Assembly (NCBI GenBank): GCA_018647445.1
Contig: JABGTE010000022.1
Location: forward strand, 1-49,281
Origin: Gammaproteobacteria bacterium
Lineage (GTDB): Bacteria > Pseudomonadota > Gammaproteobacteria > Pseudomonadales > Azotimanducaceae
Length of the DNA: 49,281 nt
Direction of reading: 5' to 3'
Shown piece after piece: positions 1-8,079 of this stretch (position 1 is its first letter; each line of letters begins with the position of its first letter). Under the pieces are notes generated by a model that saw nothing but the letters and a program-made list of their open reading frames with translations, did no database searches and was not told the origin of the DNA. A program made the position numbers and the translations under genes.

Positions 1-336
1 CGTCGCCGGGATCCTGCCCTGATCATAGCCAAGCCAGGTGTAACCAGCTTCTAACTTCCCCGCCTTCACGCTCTCGGTAATACTAAAGGCTGGGACCAGC
101 ATGCCCGGCTCATAGACATCCAGCAGCACCCGCCCGCCTGAGGCACGACTCAGTTGCTCTGAAACATATAAAATATTGTCGCCCAATGCCGGCAAGTGTG
201 TGCCAAACGCCACAGGGGTTCGCCACTTAATCTGTGGTGCCTCAACAGCGGTAATCTTGTTCTGAATCGGCGTCGTCGACCGAAGACTGAGGGCGCCGAC
301 AAGACCCAACAGAAATGCCATACTGATCGCAATCAT
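1..336 (-). CDS. TRAP transporter substrate-binding protein (DctP-like), N-terminal part, truncated by window edge
   Basis: Hand translation of the minus strand from ATG at 336: MIAISMAFLLGLVGALSLRSTTPIQNKITAVEAPQIKWRTPVAFGTHLPALGDNILYVSEQLSRASGGRVLLDVYEPGMLVPAFSITESVKAGKLEAGYTWLGYDQGRIPAT; open to the edge; signal-anchor plus DctP-like IKWRTPVAFGTH...AGY pattern. Confidence 0.7.
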   Translation of the reverse strand, partial: MIAISMAFLLGLVGALSLRSTTPIQNKITAVEAPQIKWRTPVAFGTHLPALGDNILYVSEQLSRASGGRVLLDVYEPGMLVPAFSITESVKAGKLEAGYTWLGYDQGRIPAT

Positions 337-430
337 TGCAGTTTGATTAGTCCAAGGATTCTTGATCGCTTTGCCCCTTTTTGCCCGCTCGAATGCTCTA
401 TACTAACGCAACGCGATAACGCTGCCATCT

Positions 431-1357
431 ATGACGCCAGAACAATTTACACAGGCACTCAGCCACACGCCCGAATCTTTTTCGGTGATGGTCAAAGACG
501 TTCCGATACAGTATCGGCGCTGGCCAAAGCCCAATGCGCCTGGGGTCTTACTGGTTCATGGTCACGCCGCGCACGCTCGGTGGTGGGACCACATTGGTCC
601 AGCATTGCATCATCGATTCGATGTCTCCGCGATTGACCTGTCTGGCGCTGGCGATAGCCCGCACAGAGCAACCTACTCATCCCGCTTATTCGCCGAAGAA
701 ATGAAGGCGGTCACACACCATGCAGGTTATGCGTCGCCGATCATCATTGCGCACAGTTTTGGCGGCACCCTTGCTCGGGTTGCTTGTTTTCTAAACCCTC
801 ATTGGGCACAACAGCTGATCTTGATAGATTCGGTCATACCGTCTAGCTCGCCAATCAGGCTGGACAGCTCGAAAGACGTCAAGACACCGTCAAAACCGGA
901 ACGGCAGAGCAGCCGTCCAGCCCGGGTGTATGCGACACGGCCGATTGCGATGAAACGCTTTCGACTAACTCCGCGACAGCCTTTAAGGCACCCTCATATT
1001 ATCGCGCACATCGCCCACCATTCTTTCCGTGAATCAGAGGCAGGTTTTGTATTCAAGTTTGATCGCGCAGTCTTTAACAAGATAACACCGGCGCCGGACT
1101 TACCCACCGGATCCCAGATGATGGCTCGCCTTCAAACTAAGACCAGCTTAGTGATTGGCCGCAAGAGTGTGTTTTTTGACTCGGCAAGCCCGCTTGGTGA
1201 GAAAAATTTATCAACCGCGACCAAACATCTTGCAAACCATCAGATAAAAATGATCGACGACGCCGGGCATCATTTGATGGTTGATCAGCCTCTGTCCACA
1301 ATCGAGACCCTTTTAGCGCTTACCACTGACTCGGCCGAAGGCCCTGATCGACGGTAA
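431..1357 (+). CDS. alpha/beta fold hydrolase
   Basis: VLLVHGHAAHARWWDHI, DLSGAGDS, IIIAHSFGGTLA nucleophile elbow, C-terminal DAGHHLMVDQP. Confidence 0.85.
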   Translation: MTPEQFTQALSHTPESFSVMVKDVPIQYRRWPKPNAPGVLLVHGHAAHARWWDHIGPALHHRFDVSAIDLSGAGDSPHRATYSSRLFAEEMKAVTHHAGYASPIIIAHSFGGTLARVACFLNPHWAQQLILIDSVIPSSSPIRLDSSKDVKTPSKPERQSSRPARVYATRPIAMKRFRLTPRQPLRHPHIIAHIAHHSFRESEAGFVFKFDRAVFNKITPAPDLPTGSQMMARLQTKTSLVIGRKSVFFDSASPLGEKNLSTATKHLANHQIKMIDDAGHHLMVDQPLSTIETLLALTTDSAEGPDRR

Positions 1358-2150
1358 TGCGCTGCATTTTTCGTGACTGTGGCCAATAATCATTAACAGG
1401 TTTGTGTTGGGTGATTCGATTGTCCCAAAAAGCAATCGAGTCTTTTTCCCAAGTAAATCGACAGGTGTGCTCCGGCAGAATCATATGCGCAAACAAAAAA
1501 TTAAGTAACGCATCGCTTTCAGTTTGTTGGAGCCCTTTGATCCGAGCGGTAAAAAGCGGATTAACATATAAACCGCGCACGCCACTTTCAGGGTGGGTAA
1601 TCACCACGGGGTGCTCAACCGACGGATTATCGATCACCATCTGTGCTAATCGATCCTGCCCACCGGGCTCTGCCAAAGACTCTTTAAACCCGAAACTGAA
1701 ATCATGAATCGCAACCAAATCCTCGAGCAGATCTTTCATGATCTGAGACAAACTCTCATAAGCCGCCGATAGGCTCGCGAAAAGGGTGTCGCCACCCCGC
1801 TCGGGAATAGACTGGCCGTGTAGGATAGAACCCAACGGCGGGCAAGCCCGAAACGTCATATCGGTATGCCACACTTCAATTTTTGAAGGATTTTCTCGAT
1901 CATTCTCAAGGATTGTGATCGCAGGGAACCCCGCGGCATGCGGATAAGCCTCATGATACTGCGGCTCGCCGAAAGCAGTGGCCAGCGCCATATGCTGCTC
2001 AGGCGACAATGCTTGGTTTCGGAAAAATAGAACTTGGTGCTCTAAAAGCGCTTGTTTGAGATCGCTCAACACCGCAGCCGATAGAGGCGCCGTGAGATCA
2101 ACCCCTGTAATCAGCCCGCCCAGGGCACCAGACACGCGTTTGCATTCCAT
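1320..2150 (-). CDS. TauD/TfdA-family Fe(II)/2-oxoglutarate dioxygenase
   Basis: ORF MECKRVSGALGGLITGVDLTAPL...EVWHTDMTF...WDNRITQHKPVNDY; start placed at 2150 after AAAGGAAA-type SD. Confidence 0.88.
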   Translation of the reverse strand: MECKRVSGALGGLITGVDLTAPLSAAVLSDLKQALLEHQVLFFRNQALSPEQHMALATAFGEPQYHEAYPHAAGFPAITILENDRENPSKIEVWHTDMTFRACPPLGSILHGQSIPERGGDTLFASLSAAYESLSQIMKDLLEDLVAIHDFSFGFKESLAEPGGQDRLAQMVIDNPSVEHPVVITHPESGVRGLYVNPLFTARIKGLQQTESDALLNFLFAHMILPEHTCRFTWEKDSIAFWDNRITQHKPVNDYWPQSRKMQRITVDQGLRPSQW

Positions 2151-2254
2151 GATGACTGATTTCCTTTCGGCTTTAACTTTGCGGTCCTTAGTCAATCCAG
2201 GTGCGTCAATTTAATACCCAGATCACCTGCGTTGCACGCTCTAAACGCCGGAGA

Positions 2255-2425
2255 CTAGCTCTCTGACGCCAATTGCTCGACGAGCGCCTCAGCTTTCGCC
2301 TCGAGTTCAGCCAACAATTCTTTGCTCTTATGGGTCGACAAAGCAACCACTCGATTGGGTCCTAACTTCCGCAAACCGGCTAAGATTTCAGAAGCATTTG
2401 CTTTCGCTTGCCCAATTTGACTCAT
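2255..2425 (-). CDS. small hypothetical protein, 56 aa
   Basis: Hand-read ORF below track cutoff: MSQIGQAKANASEILAGLRKLGPNRVVALSTHKSKELLAELEAKAEALVEQLASES; helical, charged composition. Confidence 0.45.
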   Translation of the reverse strand: MSQIGQAKANASEILAGLRKLGPNRVVALSTHKSKELLAELEAKAEALVEQLASES

Positions 2426-2522
2426 CCTGCTCACCCTGTATATTCATGCACTTGGCGCGCATGATAACGGATTTGCGCGTTGCAATCATCAAGACAAATA
2501 GCAATTCAATGGAGAAAAGCGC

Positions 2523-2801
2523 TTGGCACCAACAACCCTGCAGAGCGAGCATCGCGGCGCAAAACTAGCCCTCACCTATCGAACTGATGGCCATGCCCAG
2601 CTGATCGTCAATGGTTTGGTTCGAGACGAAGGCAAAAGCTTGACCCGACTCAAACTACAGAGCGTCGTTCAGACAGATTATGAATGGCATGAGCAAATCA
2701 GCGGAACCTTTGATCGCAAGGACCAATCGGTTCGACTAACCTTATTGATGAGCGACGTAGAAATCGCAACCGGCGATTTTGATTTGGGGCTAGATAGCTG
2801 A
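2523..2801 (+). CDS. hypothetical protein (TTG start)
   Basis: 92 aa ORF MAPTTLQSEHRGAKLALTYRT...; stop overlaps the start of the PNPOx-family gene at 2801. Confidence 0.6.
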   Translation: MAPTTLQSEHRGAKLALTYRTDGHAQLIVNGLVRDEGKSLTRLKLQSVVQTDYEWHEQISGTFDRKDQSVRLTLLMSDVEIATGDFDLGLDS

Positions 2802-3388
2802 TGCACATTATCGAGCAGCTGCAAGCTGACCAGACTGCCGCCAATGCCCAACAGGATCCAAACGCCAACATCTGTTTTTTTGCGACGGTGGATGCCGCCG
2901 GCTCACCTCAGGTCCGCACGCTGGTTTTGCGTCATATTGCTGACGCAGGCATCACGTTATTTGTCAATACCAGCAGCCCTAAATGGCAACAGCTATTGAA
3001 ACAACCGCGCTGTCAGGCACTTCTTTGGTACCCCAGTCTCCAAATCCAATATCGCCTGAGCGGAATCGCGGAAGGCCTCGCTAGCGAGACGATTCAAGAC
3101 AATTGGCATAAGCGCCCCCTGCGCGCCAAGCTTTTGGACTATTTCTACGACAGGACCTCGCCGCAAAGCAGTCGAATGACCTCTCGAGCCGATTTCCTCG
3201 AGCAATTTGAGGCTTTGTCACAACGCGTTGCGCCAGCGGACCTAAAACCGAGCGATGCCGCCATTGGGCTATTAGTTCAGCTGGATCAAATTGAACGCCT
3301 GGATCTGTCTCAGAACGATTTACCCCACGAGCGCACTGTGTTTGAGCACACCGAAAACGACTGGATCGCCCACGCGCTTGTCCCATAA
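2801..3388 (+). CDS. pyridoxamine 5'-phosphate oxidase family protein
   Basis: NICFFATVDAAGSPQVRTLVLRHI...LFVNTSSPKWQQL...LLWYPSLQIQYRLSG...WHKRP pattern of FMN-binding split barrel. Confidence 0.85.
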   Translation: MHIIEQLQADQTAANAQQDPNANICFFATVDAAGSPQVRTLVLRHIADAGITLFVNTSSPKWQQLLKQPRCQALLWYPSLQIQYRLSGIAEGLASETIQDNWHKRPLRAKLLDYFYDRTSPQSSRMTSRADFLEQFEALSQRVAPADLKPSDAAIGLLVQLDQIERLDLSQNDLPHERTVFEHTENDWIAHALVP

Positions 3389-3410
3389 GACGCAAAAATG
3401 ACAAAACCCT

Positions 3411-3439
3411 TTGACTCCGGGCTTGATTGGAATTACATT
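3411..3439 (+). promoter_or_regulatory. candidate sigma70 promoter for small RNA
   Basis: TTGACT (3411-3416), 17-nt spacer, TACATT (3434-3439). Confidence 0.5.
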
Positions 3440-3445
3440 TTTACT

Positions 3446-3633
3446 CGAACTTTGAAGCGCAGACGTTCTAACCAGGGGGAACCTCCAGCGCGCCTTTTAA
3501 TCCCCTGACCGCAAAGGAGGTGATCCCATCAATAGTCAGTCTATGAGGGGCGCCTCCGAGTTAAATTAACTCGGAGTCCGCTCCCACACGTTAAGACAGA
3601 GCCCCGAAGTGCCTTGGCATTTTGGGGCTTTTT
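3446..3633 (+). ncRNA. candidate independently transcribed small RNA with perfect anti-anti-SD segment
   Basis: Promoter-like elements upstream; AAAGGAGGTGATCC at 3513-3526 (reverse complement of the conserved 16S 3' tail GGATCACCTCCTT[T]); perfect palindrome 3554-3576; strong terminator 3600-3633; no convincing full-length ORF. Confidence 0.55.
3600..3633 (+). terminator. Rho-independent terminator
   Basis: AGCCCCGAAGTGC CTTG GCATTTTGGGGCT followed by TTTT; about 13-bp stem. Confidence 0.85.
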
Positions 3634-3754
3634 AATGCCCGCCACAGACCTGCAAAACTCTGATAGGGCATTACACCAACGAGGTCCGTGTAATGTTGGC
3701 AACCGCACTGCTTTGCGATTCATTAAATTAGGATAAGTCGCAGGGCTCAGAGCC

Positions 3755-4678
3755 TTAGGGGCCCTCAATTCTTTTGATGCCAGCCAGATGATTAAAACAG
3801 GTTGATATCGCTGTGCTCAAGAACTCTTGCATAAACGGATCCTCGAGTTGCTCGCGACGGACGGCGGCATAAAGTCGTCCCCAAAGGCCGTTTTCCGACA
3901 GTCGCTTCGCGGTTAGTAACTCGTTTGCCAAATACTCTGTCAAAGCCCAATTTGGAAGACACGTGACGCCCCGACCGCTTGCGACCAATTGCACTATCAT
4001 TGGCGTCAGTTCGGCATTTCGAATCTCAGCCGGGTCGACCCCGGCCGGGTCGAGAAACTGGGTAAAAATATCCAATCGGTCTCGATCAACGGGATAGGTG
4101 ATGAGGGTTTGATCCGCCAAATCCAGTGGGTTGATAACGGTCTTCTGGCTCAACGCGTGCCGATTCGACACAGCCAACATCGCTTCGTATTCGAACAAGG
4201 GCTCGTAGTGAATATCGGGTAGGTCAATCGGATCCGAGGTAATCACGAGGTCAAGATCCCCTCGCGCTAAAGCCGGCAACGGCGTAAAACTAAATCCGCC
4301 GATCAAATCCAATTCCACTTCAGGCCAATTCAAACGGTAGGCTTCGATACAGGGCACCAGCCACTGAAAACAAGAATGGCACTCAATGCAAATGTGCAGC
4401 CGACCGGCCTCACCCTGCGTTAATCTCGCGATATCTCGCTCAGCAGCTTTAAATTCGGGCGCTACCAGGTCTGCAAGCGCCAGTAACCGGCGACCGGCGC
4501 TCGTGAACCTAGGCGGCTTAGTCTTCCGAATAAAGAGCGTACAGTTTAGCCGATCCTCAAGATCTTTAATTTGATGTGATAAGGCGGATTGCGTTAAGTG
4601 CAGCACCTCTGCAGCTTCAACCAAACTACCCATTTCTCGAAGCGCCTTTAACGTTTTTAAATGCCTCAGCTCAAGCAT
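3755..4678 (-). CDS. metR: LysR-type methionine regulon regulator MetR
   Basis: MLELRHLKTLKALREMGSLVEAAEVLHLTQSALSHQIKDLEDRL...HICIECHSCFQWLVPCIE...LVITSDPIDLPDIHYEPLFEYE...NGLWGRLYAAVR. Confidence 0.9.
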   Translation of the reverse strand: MLELRHLKTLKALREMGSLVEAAEVLHLTQSALSHQIKDLEDRLNCTLFIRKTKPPRFTSAGRRLLALADLVAPEFKAAERDIARLTQGEAGRLHICIECHSCFQWLVPCIEAYRLNWPEVELDLIGGFSFTPLPALARGDLDLVITSDPIDLPDIHYEPLFEYEAMLAVSNRHALSQKTVINPLDLADQTLITYPVDRDRLDIFTQFLDPAGVDPAEIRNAELTPMIVQLVASGRGVTCLPNWALTEYLANELLTAKRLSENGLWGRLYAAVRREQLEDPFMQEFLSTAISTCFNHLAGIKRIEGP

Positions 4679-4914
4679 GCTTACCAAATGATTAAAATTC
4701 ATGGTTATAGTACTAAATCACGAAAAAAATTCAATTACCTCCCCATATTTTCGAAATAAAACCGCTCCACTTAGCCTGCTGGTCGCATTTTAGGCTCAAA
4801 ATTTATACTATTGCGCGGAATTTCTTAACGCTGTGTGAGCTGTTATTGCCCCCAAAAGTCTACGGTAGACTCAGATAACGGCATGCACCGCGTCCAAGCG
4901 GGATTGCGCGAAAT

Positions 4915-6150
4915 ATGAAAATTTGTCTGCTGGGTTATCGCAGCAATCCTTACAGCGGCGGTCAGGGCATTTATCTTCGTCACCTAGGCCTAGCACTCAT
5001 CGCCGCCGGTCACCAAGTCGATGTCATTTCGGGCCCGCCCTATCCTGATCTGGACCCTCGAATTAAACTGATCAAGCTTCCGAGCCTTGACCTCTATGCC
5101 ACCCCCGATCATATCCGGGCTTTTAAGTGGGGTTACTTACGATCGGTAACCGATTTGATCGAGTATGTTGATACCGTGTTTGGAGGCTTCCCAGAGCCTT
5201 ATACCTTCGGCCGCAGACTCATTCGCTATTTTGATCAACATCAACCTCAATACGACATCGTTCACGACAATCAGAGCTTGTGTTACGGCGTTCTTGCACT
5301 CCAAGAAAAAGGCTACCCCGTGATCACAACGGTTCATCACCCTATCACCCGAGATTTAGAGATTGCACTCTCCGAAACCACCGATTGGGGCATGCGATTA
5401 TTAATCAAACGCTGGCACTCGTTCCTTTCAATGCAAACCAAAGTGATTCGCAAGCTGACGCATCTCGTTAGCGTGTCGGACGCGGCTAGAAAAGATATTG
5501 CCGATGCGTTTGATGTGGATGCCCAACGCATCCATGTCGTGCACAACGGCATCGACCTAAACCGATTCAAGCCCATGCCGGAGATCACTCGGGCACCACA
5601 TCGACTGATGACAACCGCCAGTGCGGATGCACCGCTCAAAGGCGTTCAGTACCTGCTCAAGGCACTCGCTGAAGTCGCAAAGGTTGTTCCCGACGTCACC
5701 CTATGTTTACTCGGAAAACTGAAGCCAGGCGGAGAAACCGAAGCCCTCATCGATGCCTTGAATCTTCGAGATCGGATCGAATTCCACGTCGACATTTCCG
5801 ATGAAGCAATGGTCGCGCTTTATGCGCGCGCAACGATCGCTATTGTTCCGTCGGTTTATGAGGGATTTGGCTTCCCCGCAGGCGAAGCCATGGCCTGCGG
5901 CGTACCCGTTATTTCAACCCGAGGTGGTGCGCTCCCCGAAGTTGTTGGCAATTGCGGGGTTTTAGTTGAACCTAAGGATAGTCAGGGCCTTGCTACGGCA
6001 ATCCTTGATCTTTTAAACCGCCCCGATGAACTTGAACGACTCGCGAGCATCGGCCGCAGGCGGATTGAGCAGCAGTTTCAATGGTCGCGAGCTGCCGCAG
6101 AATTTCTAGCACTGTATCAAACCGTCAACGGATCGCCTCATGTCTCTTGA
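4915..6150 (+). CDS. glycosyltransferase family 4 (GT-B)
   Basis: MKICLLGYRSNPYSGGQGIYLRHLGLALIAAGHQVDVISG...VPSVYEGFGFPAGEAMACGVPVISTRGGALPEVVG. Confidence 0.9.
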   Translation: MKICLLGYRSNPYSGGQGIYLRHLGLALIAAGHQVDVISGPPYPDLDPRIKLIKLPSLDLYATPDHIRAFKWGYLRSVTDLIEYVDTVFGGFPEPYTFGRRLIRYFDQHQPQYDIVHDNQSLCYGVLALQEKGYPVITTVHHPITRDLEIALSETTDWGMRLLIKRWHSFLSMQTKVIRKLTHLVSVSDAARKDIADAFDVDAQRIHVVHNGIDLNRFKPMPEITRAPHRLMTTASADAPLKGVQYLLKALAEVAKVVPDVTLCLLGKLKPGGETEALIDALNLRDRIEFHVDISDEAMVALYARATIAIVPSVYEGFGFPAGEAMACGVPVISTRGGALPEVVGNCGVLVEPKDSQGLATAILDLLNRPDELERLASIGRRRIEQQFQWSRAAAEFLALYQTVNGSPHVS

Positions 6151-6883
6151 AACCATTAACGCCAACTTCCTCGATCTAAACCCAGAGGATCTTTTGCTGG
6201 ACTTAGGCAGTGGCGAGGGTCGCCACACGATTTCCTTTGGTCTCAGTCAGAAGATTACCGCCGTGGGTCTCGATTTATCGCATACAGACTTAAAGACCGC
6301 GACTGAAAGACTGTCGGACTTTGAAGATCTGAGCACCACTGAATCACCTAGAGTTTGTTTCACGCAAGGCTCTGGCAATCAACTGCCGTTCAAAGACCAG
6401 CAATTTGATAAGGTCGTCTGCTCTGAAGTGCTTGAACACATTCATGACTACCAAGCGTTCTTGCAGGAAATCAAGCGAGTGATCCGGCCCGGAGGCGTGT
6501 TTGCAGTGAGCGTGCCCGCCGCCTTCCCCGAGTGGGTTTGCTGGAAGCTGAGCGATGCCTACCACGCGATGGAAGGCGGGCACATTAGAATTTTTTCAGC
6601 AAGCACCTTGCATCGAAACATCGAGCAATTAGGTTTCAAACGCTATCGATCTCATAAAGCGCATGCCTTACATGTTCCTTATTGGTGGCTTAAATGCTTG
6701 TTGTGGCGCGCCGACCCACAACACCCGGTGGTCACAACCTATCATCGATTTTTAGTTTGGGATCTTATGAAAAAGCCTTGGATCTCGCGTACCCTGGATC
6801 GCATCTTGAACCCTATCCTGGGAAAATCTATTGTCATGTACTACGTTGCGACAGCGTTAAACCGCCCGAGCCAGAGCGATTAA
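6140..6883 (+). CDS. class I SAM-dependent methyltransferase
   Basis: LLLDLGSGEGRHTI...VVCSEVLEHIHDYQAFLQEIKRVIRPGGVFAVSVPA. Confidence 0.88.
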   Translation: MSLETINANFLDLNPEDLLLDLGSGEGRHTISFGLSQKITAVGLDLSHTDLKTATERLSDFEDLSTTESPRVCFTQGSGNQLPFKDQQFDKVVCSEVLEHIHDYQAFLQEIKRVIRPGGVFAVSVPAAFPEWVCWKLSDAYHAMEGGHIRIFSASTLHRNIEQLGFKRYRSHKAHALHVPYWWLKCLLWRADPQHPVVTTYHRFLVWDLMKKPWISRTLDRILNPILGKSIVMYYVATALNRPSQSD

Positions 6884-6884
6884 G

Positions 6885-7931
6885 ATGAACCACGCGCCCT
6901 TACAAAAAGACCCGACGCTTGCGAAAATGCTCGATGAAACCGCAGCCTACATTGCCTCAGTTCAAAGCCTAGATGGCTGCATCGCCTGGTTTGTTGGCGG
7001 CAGCGCAGACCCTTGGGACCACATCGAAGCTGCAATGGGTTTGGCAACCAGCGGTCGAATTGATGCGGCAAAAAGCGCCTACAATTTCCTTGCCGAGCAG
7101 CAGCTTGCTAATGGCGGTTGGTTTGTCACTTATGAACAGGGTAAGCCCAAAGACACCAGTCGAGTCGAATCAAATTTCGTGGCCTACATCGCAACCGGCA
7201 TCTGGCACCTTTATCTGGTGACAGATGACAAAACCGTCCTCACCACCTACTGGCCCATGGTGGCAAGGGCAATGCAATTGGTGGTTAGCTTGCAAGGCAC
7301 CTATGGCGAGATCTATTGGGCCATTGATTCCGAAACCGGTGTTCAAGAAGATGCTCTCGTTACGGGATGTAGCTCCATTTTCCATAGTCTTGGATGCGCC
7401 ATTGCAATTGCGGATACCCTCCACGCGCCGAGCGCGATGCTCAAACAAACGAGACAAAACCTTAAAACCGCGCTGACTGTTCACCCTGAAGCGTTTGACC
7501 GAACCTGGGAAAGCAAAGCACGGTACTCCATGGATTGGTTTTACCCCGTCCTGACCGGCGTCCTGACTGGATCCGCGGCGCTCGCACATATTGATCAGCG
7601 CTGGGATGAATTTGTCGTCGATCAACTGGGGTGCCGTTGTGTCAACGACCAACCTTGGGTGACGGTGGCCGAGACTTGCGAGCTGGTCATGGCATTAGCC
7701 GTTGCCGGCGATACCGCTCGAGCCAGCACTGTGTTTAGCTGGATTCATCAGTTCCGAGATGACGTCGGTGCCTACTGGACGGGATATGTGTTCCCGGACC
7801 AAGCCATTTGGCCAGAAGAGCGGACCACTTGGACAGCCGGAGCGGTGTTGCTCGCAGCCGATGTTTTGTCAAAACGCACCGCCGGCCATCGGCTATTTTT
7901 ACAGTCTTTAAACCAGACTGCCAACACTTAA
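6885..7931 (+). CDS. prenyltransferase/squalene-cyclase-like alpha-toroid protein
   Basis: ETAAYIASVQSLDGCIAWFVGGSADPWDHIEAAMGLATSGR...FLAEQQLANGGWFVTYEQGK...; repeated helical GxW-type motifs; overlapping/adjacent to the methyltransferase gene. Confidence 0.65.
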   Translation: MNHAPLQKDPTLAKMLDETAAYIASVQSLDGCIAWFVGGSADPWDHIEAAMGLATSGRIDAAKSAYNFLAEQQLANGGWFVTYEQGKPKDTSRVESNFVAYIATGIWHLYLVTDDKTVLTTYWPMVARAMQLVVSLQGTYGEIYWAIDSETGVQEDALVTGCSSIFHSLGCAIAIADTLHAPSAMLKQTRQNLKTALTVHPEAFDRTWESKARYSMDWFYPVLTGVLTGSAALAHIDQRWDEFVVDQLGCRCVNDQPWVTVAETCELVMALAVAGDTARASTVFSWIHQFRDDVGAYWTGYVFPDQAIWPEERTTWTAGAVLLAADVLSKRTAGHRLFLQSLNQTANT

Positions 7932-7942
7932 ACCCGTAGAAG

Positions 7943-7971
7943 AGAGCCTTAAAACGCGGCAGGCTCTTATT
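7943..7971 (+). terminator. intrinsic terminator
   Basis: AGAGCCT...AGGCTCT followed by TATTT between convergent operons. Confidence 0.6.
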
Positions 7972-8079
7972 TGAGTCAGGATGTTGCACTACCGAGATGG
8001 TGCTGATTTTTACGGGCAAAGTCTTCTAACACTGCCAAAATATCCGCCCATCACAAGATCAGGGACGCCGATTTGACGG

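Noticed and set aside
150-332. 60-aa minus ORF from the track
   Set aside because: Wrong frame; the real minus-strand frame is the DctP-like partial CDS ending at the window edge
3513-3526. AAAGGAGGTGATCC as a fragment of a displaced antisense 16S rRNA gene
   Set aside because: Match stops after the 14-mer; flanks (GACCGC / CATCAATAG) do not continue as 16S or ITS sequence
3541-3768. 75-aa minus-strand ORF across the small-RNA locus
   Set aside because: Composition is not protein-like, crosses the terminator hairpin and palindrome, no recognisable family
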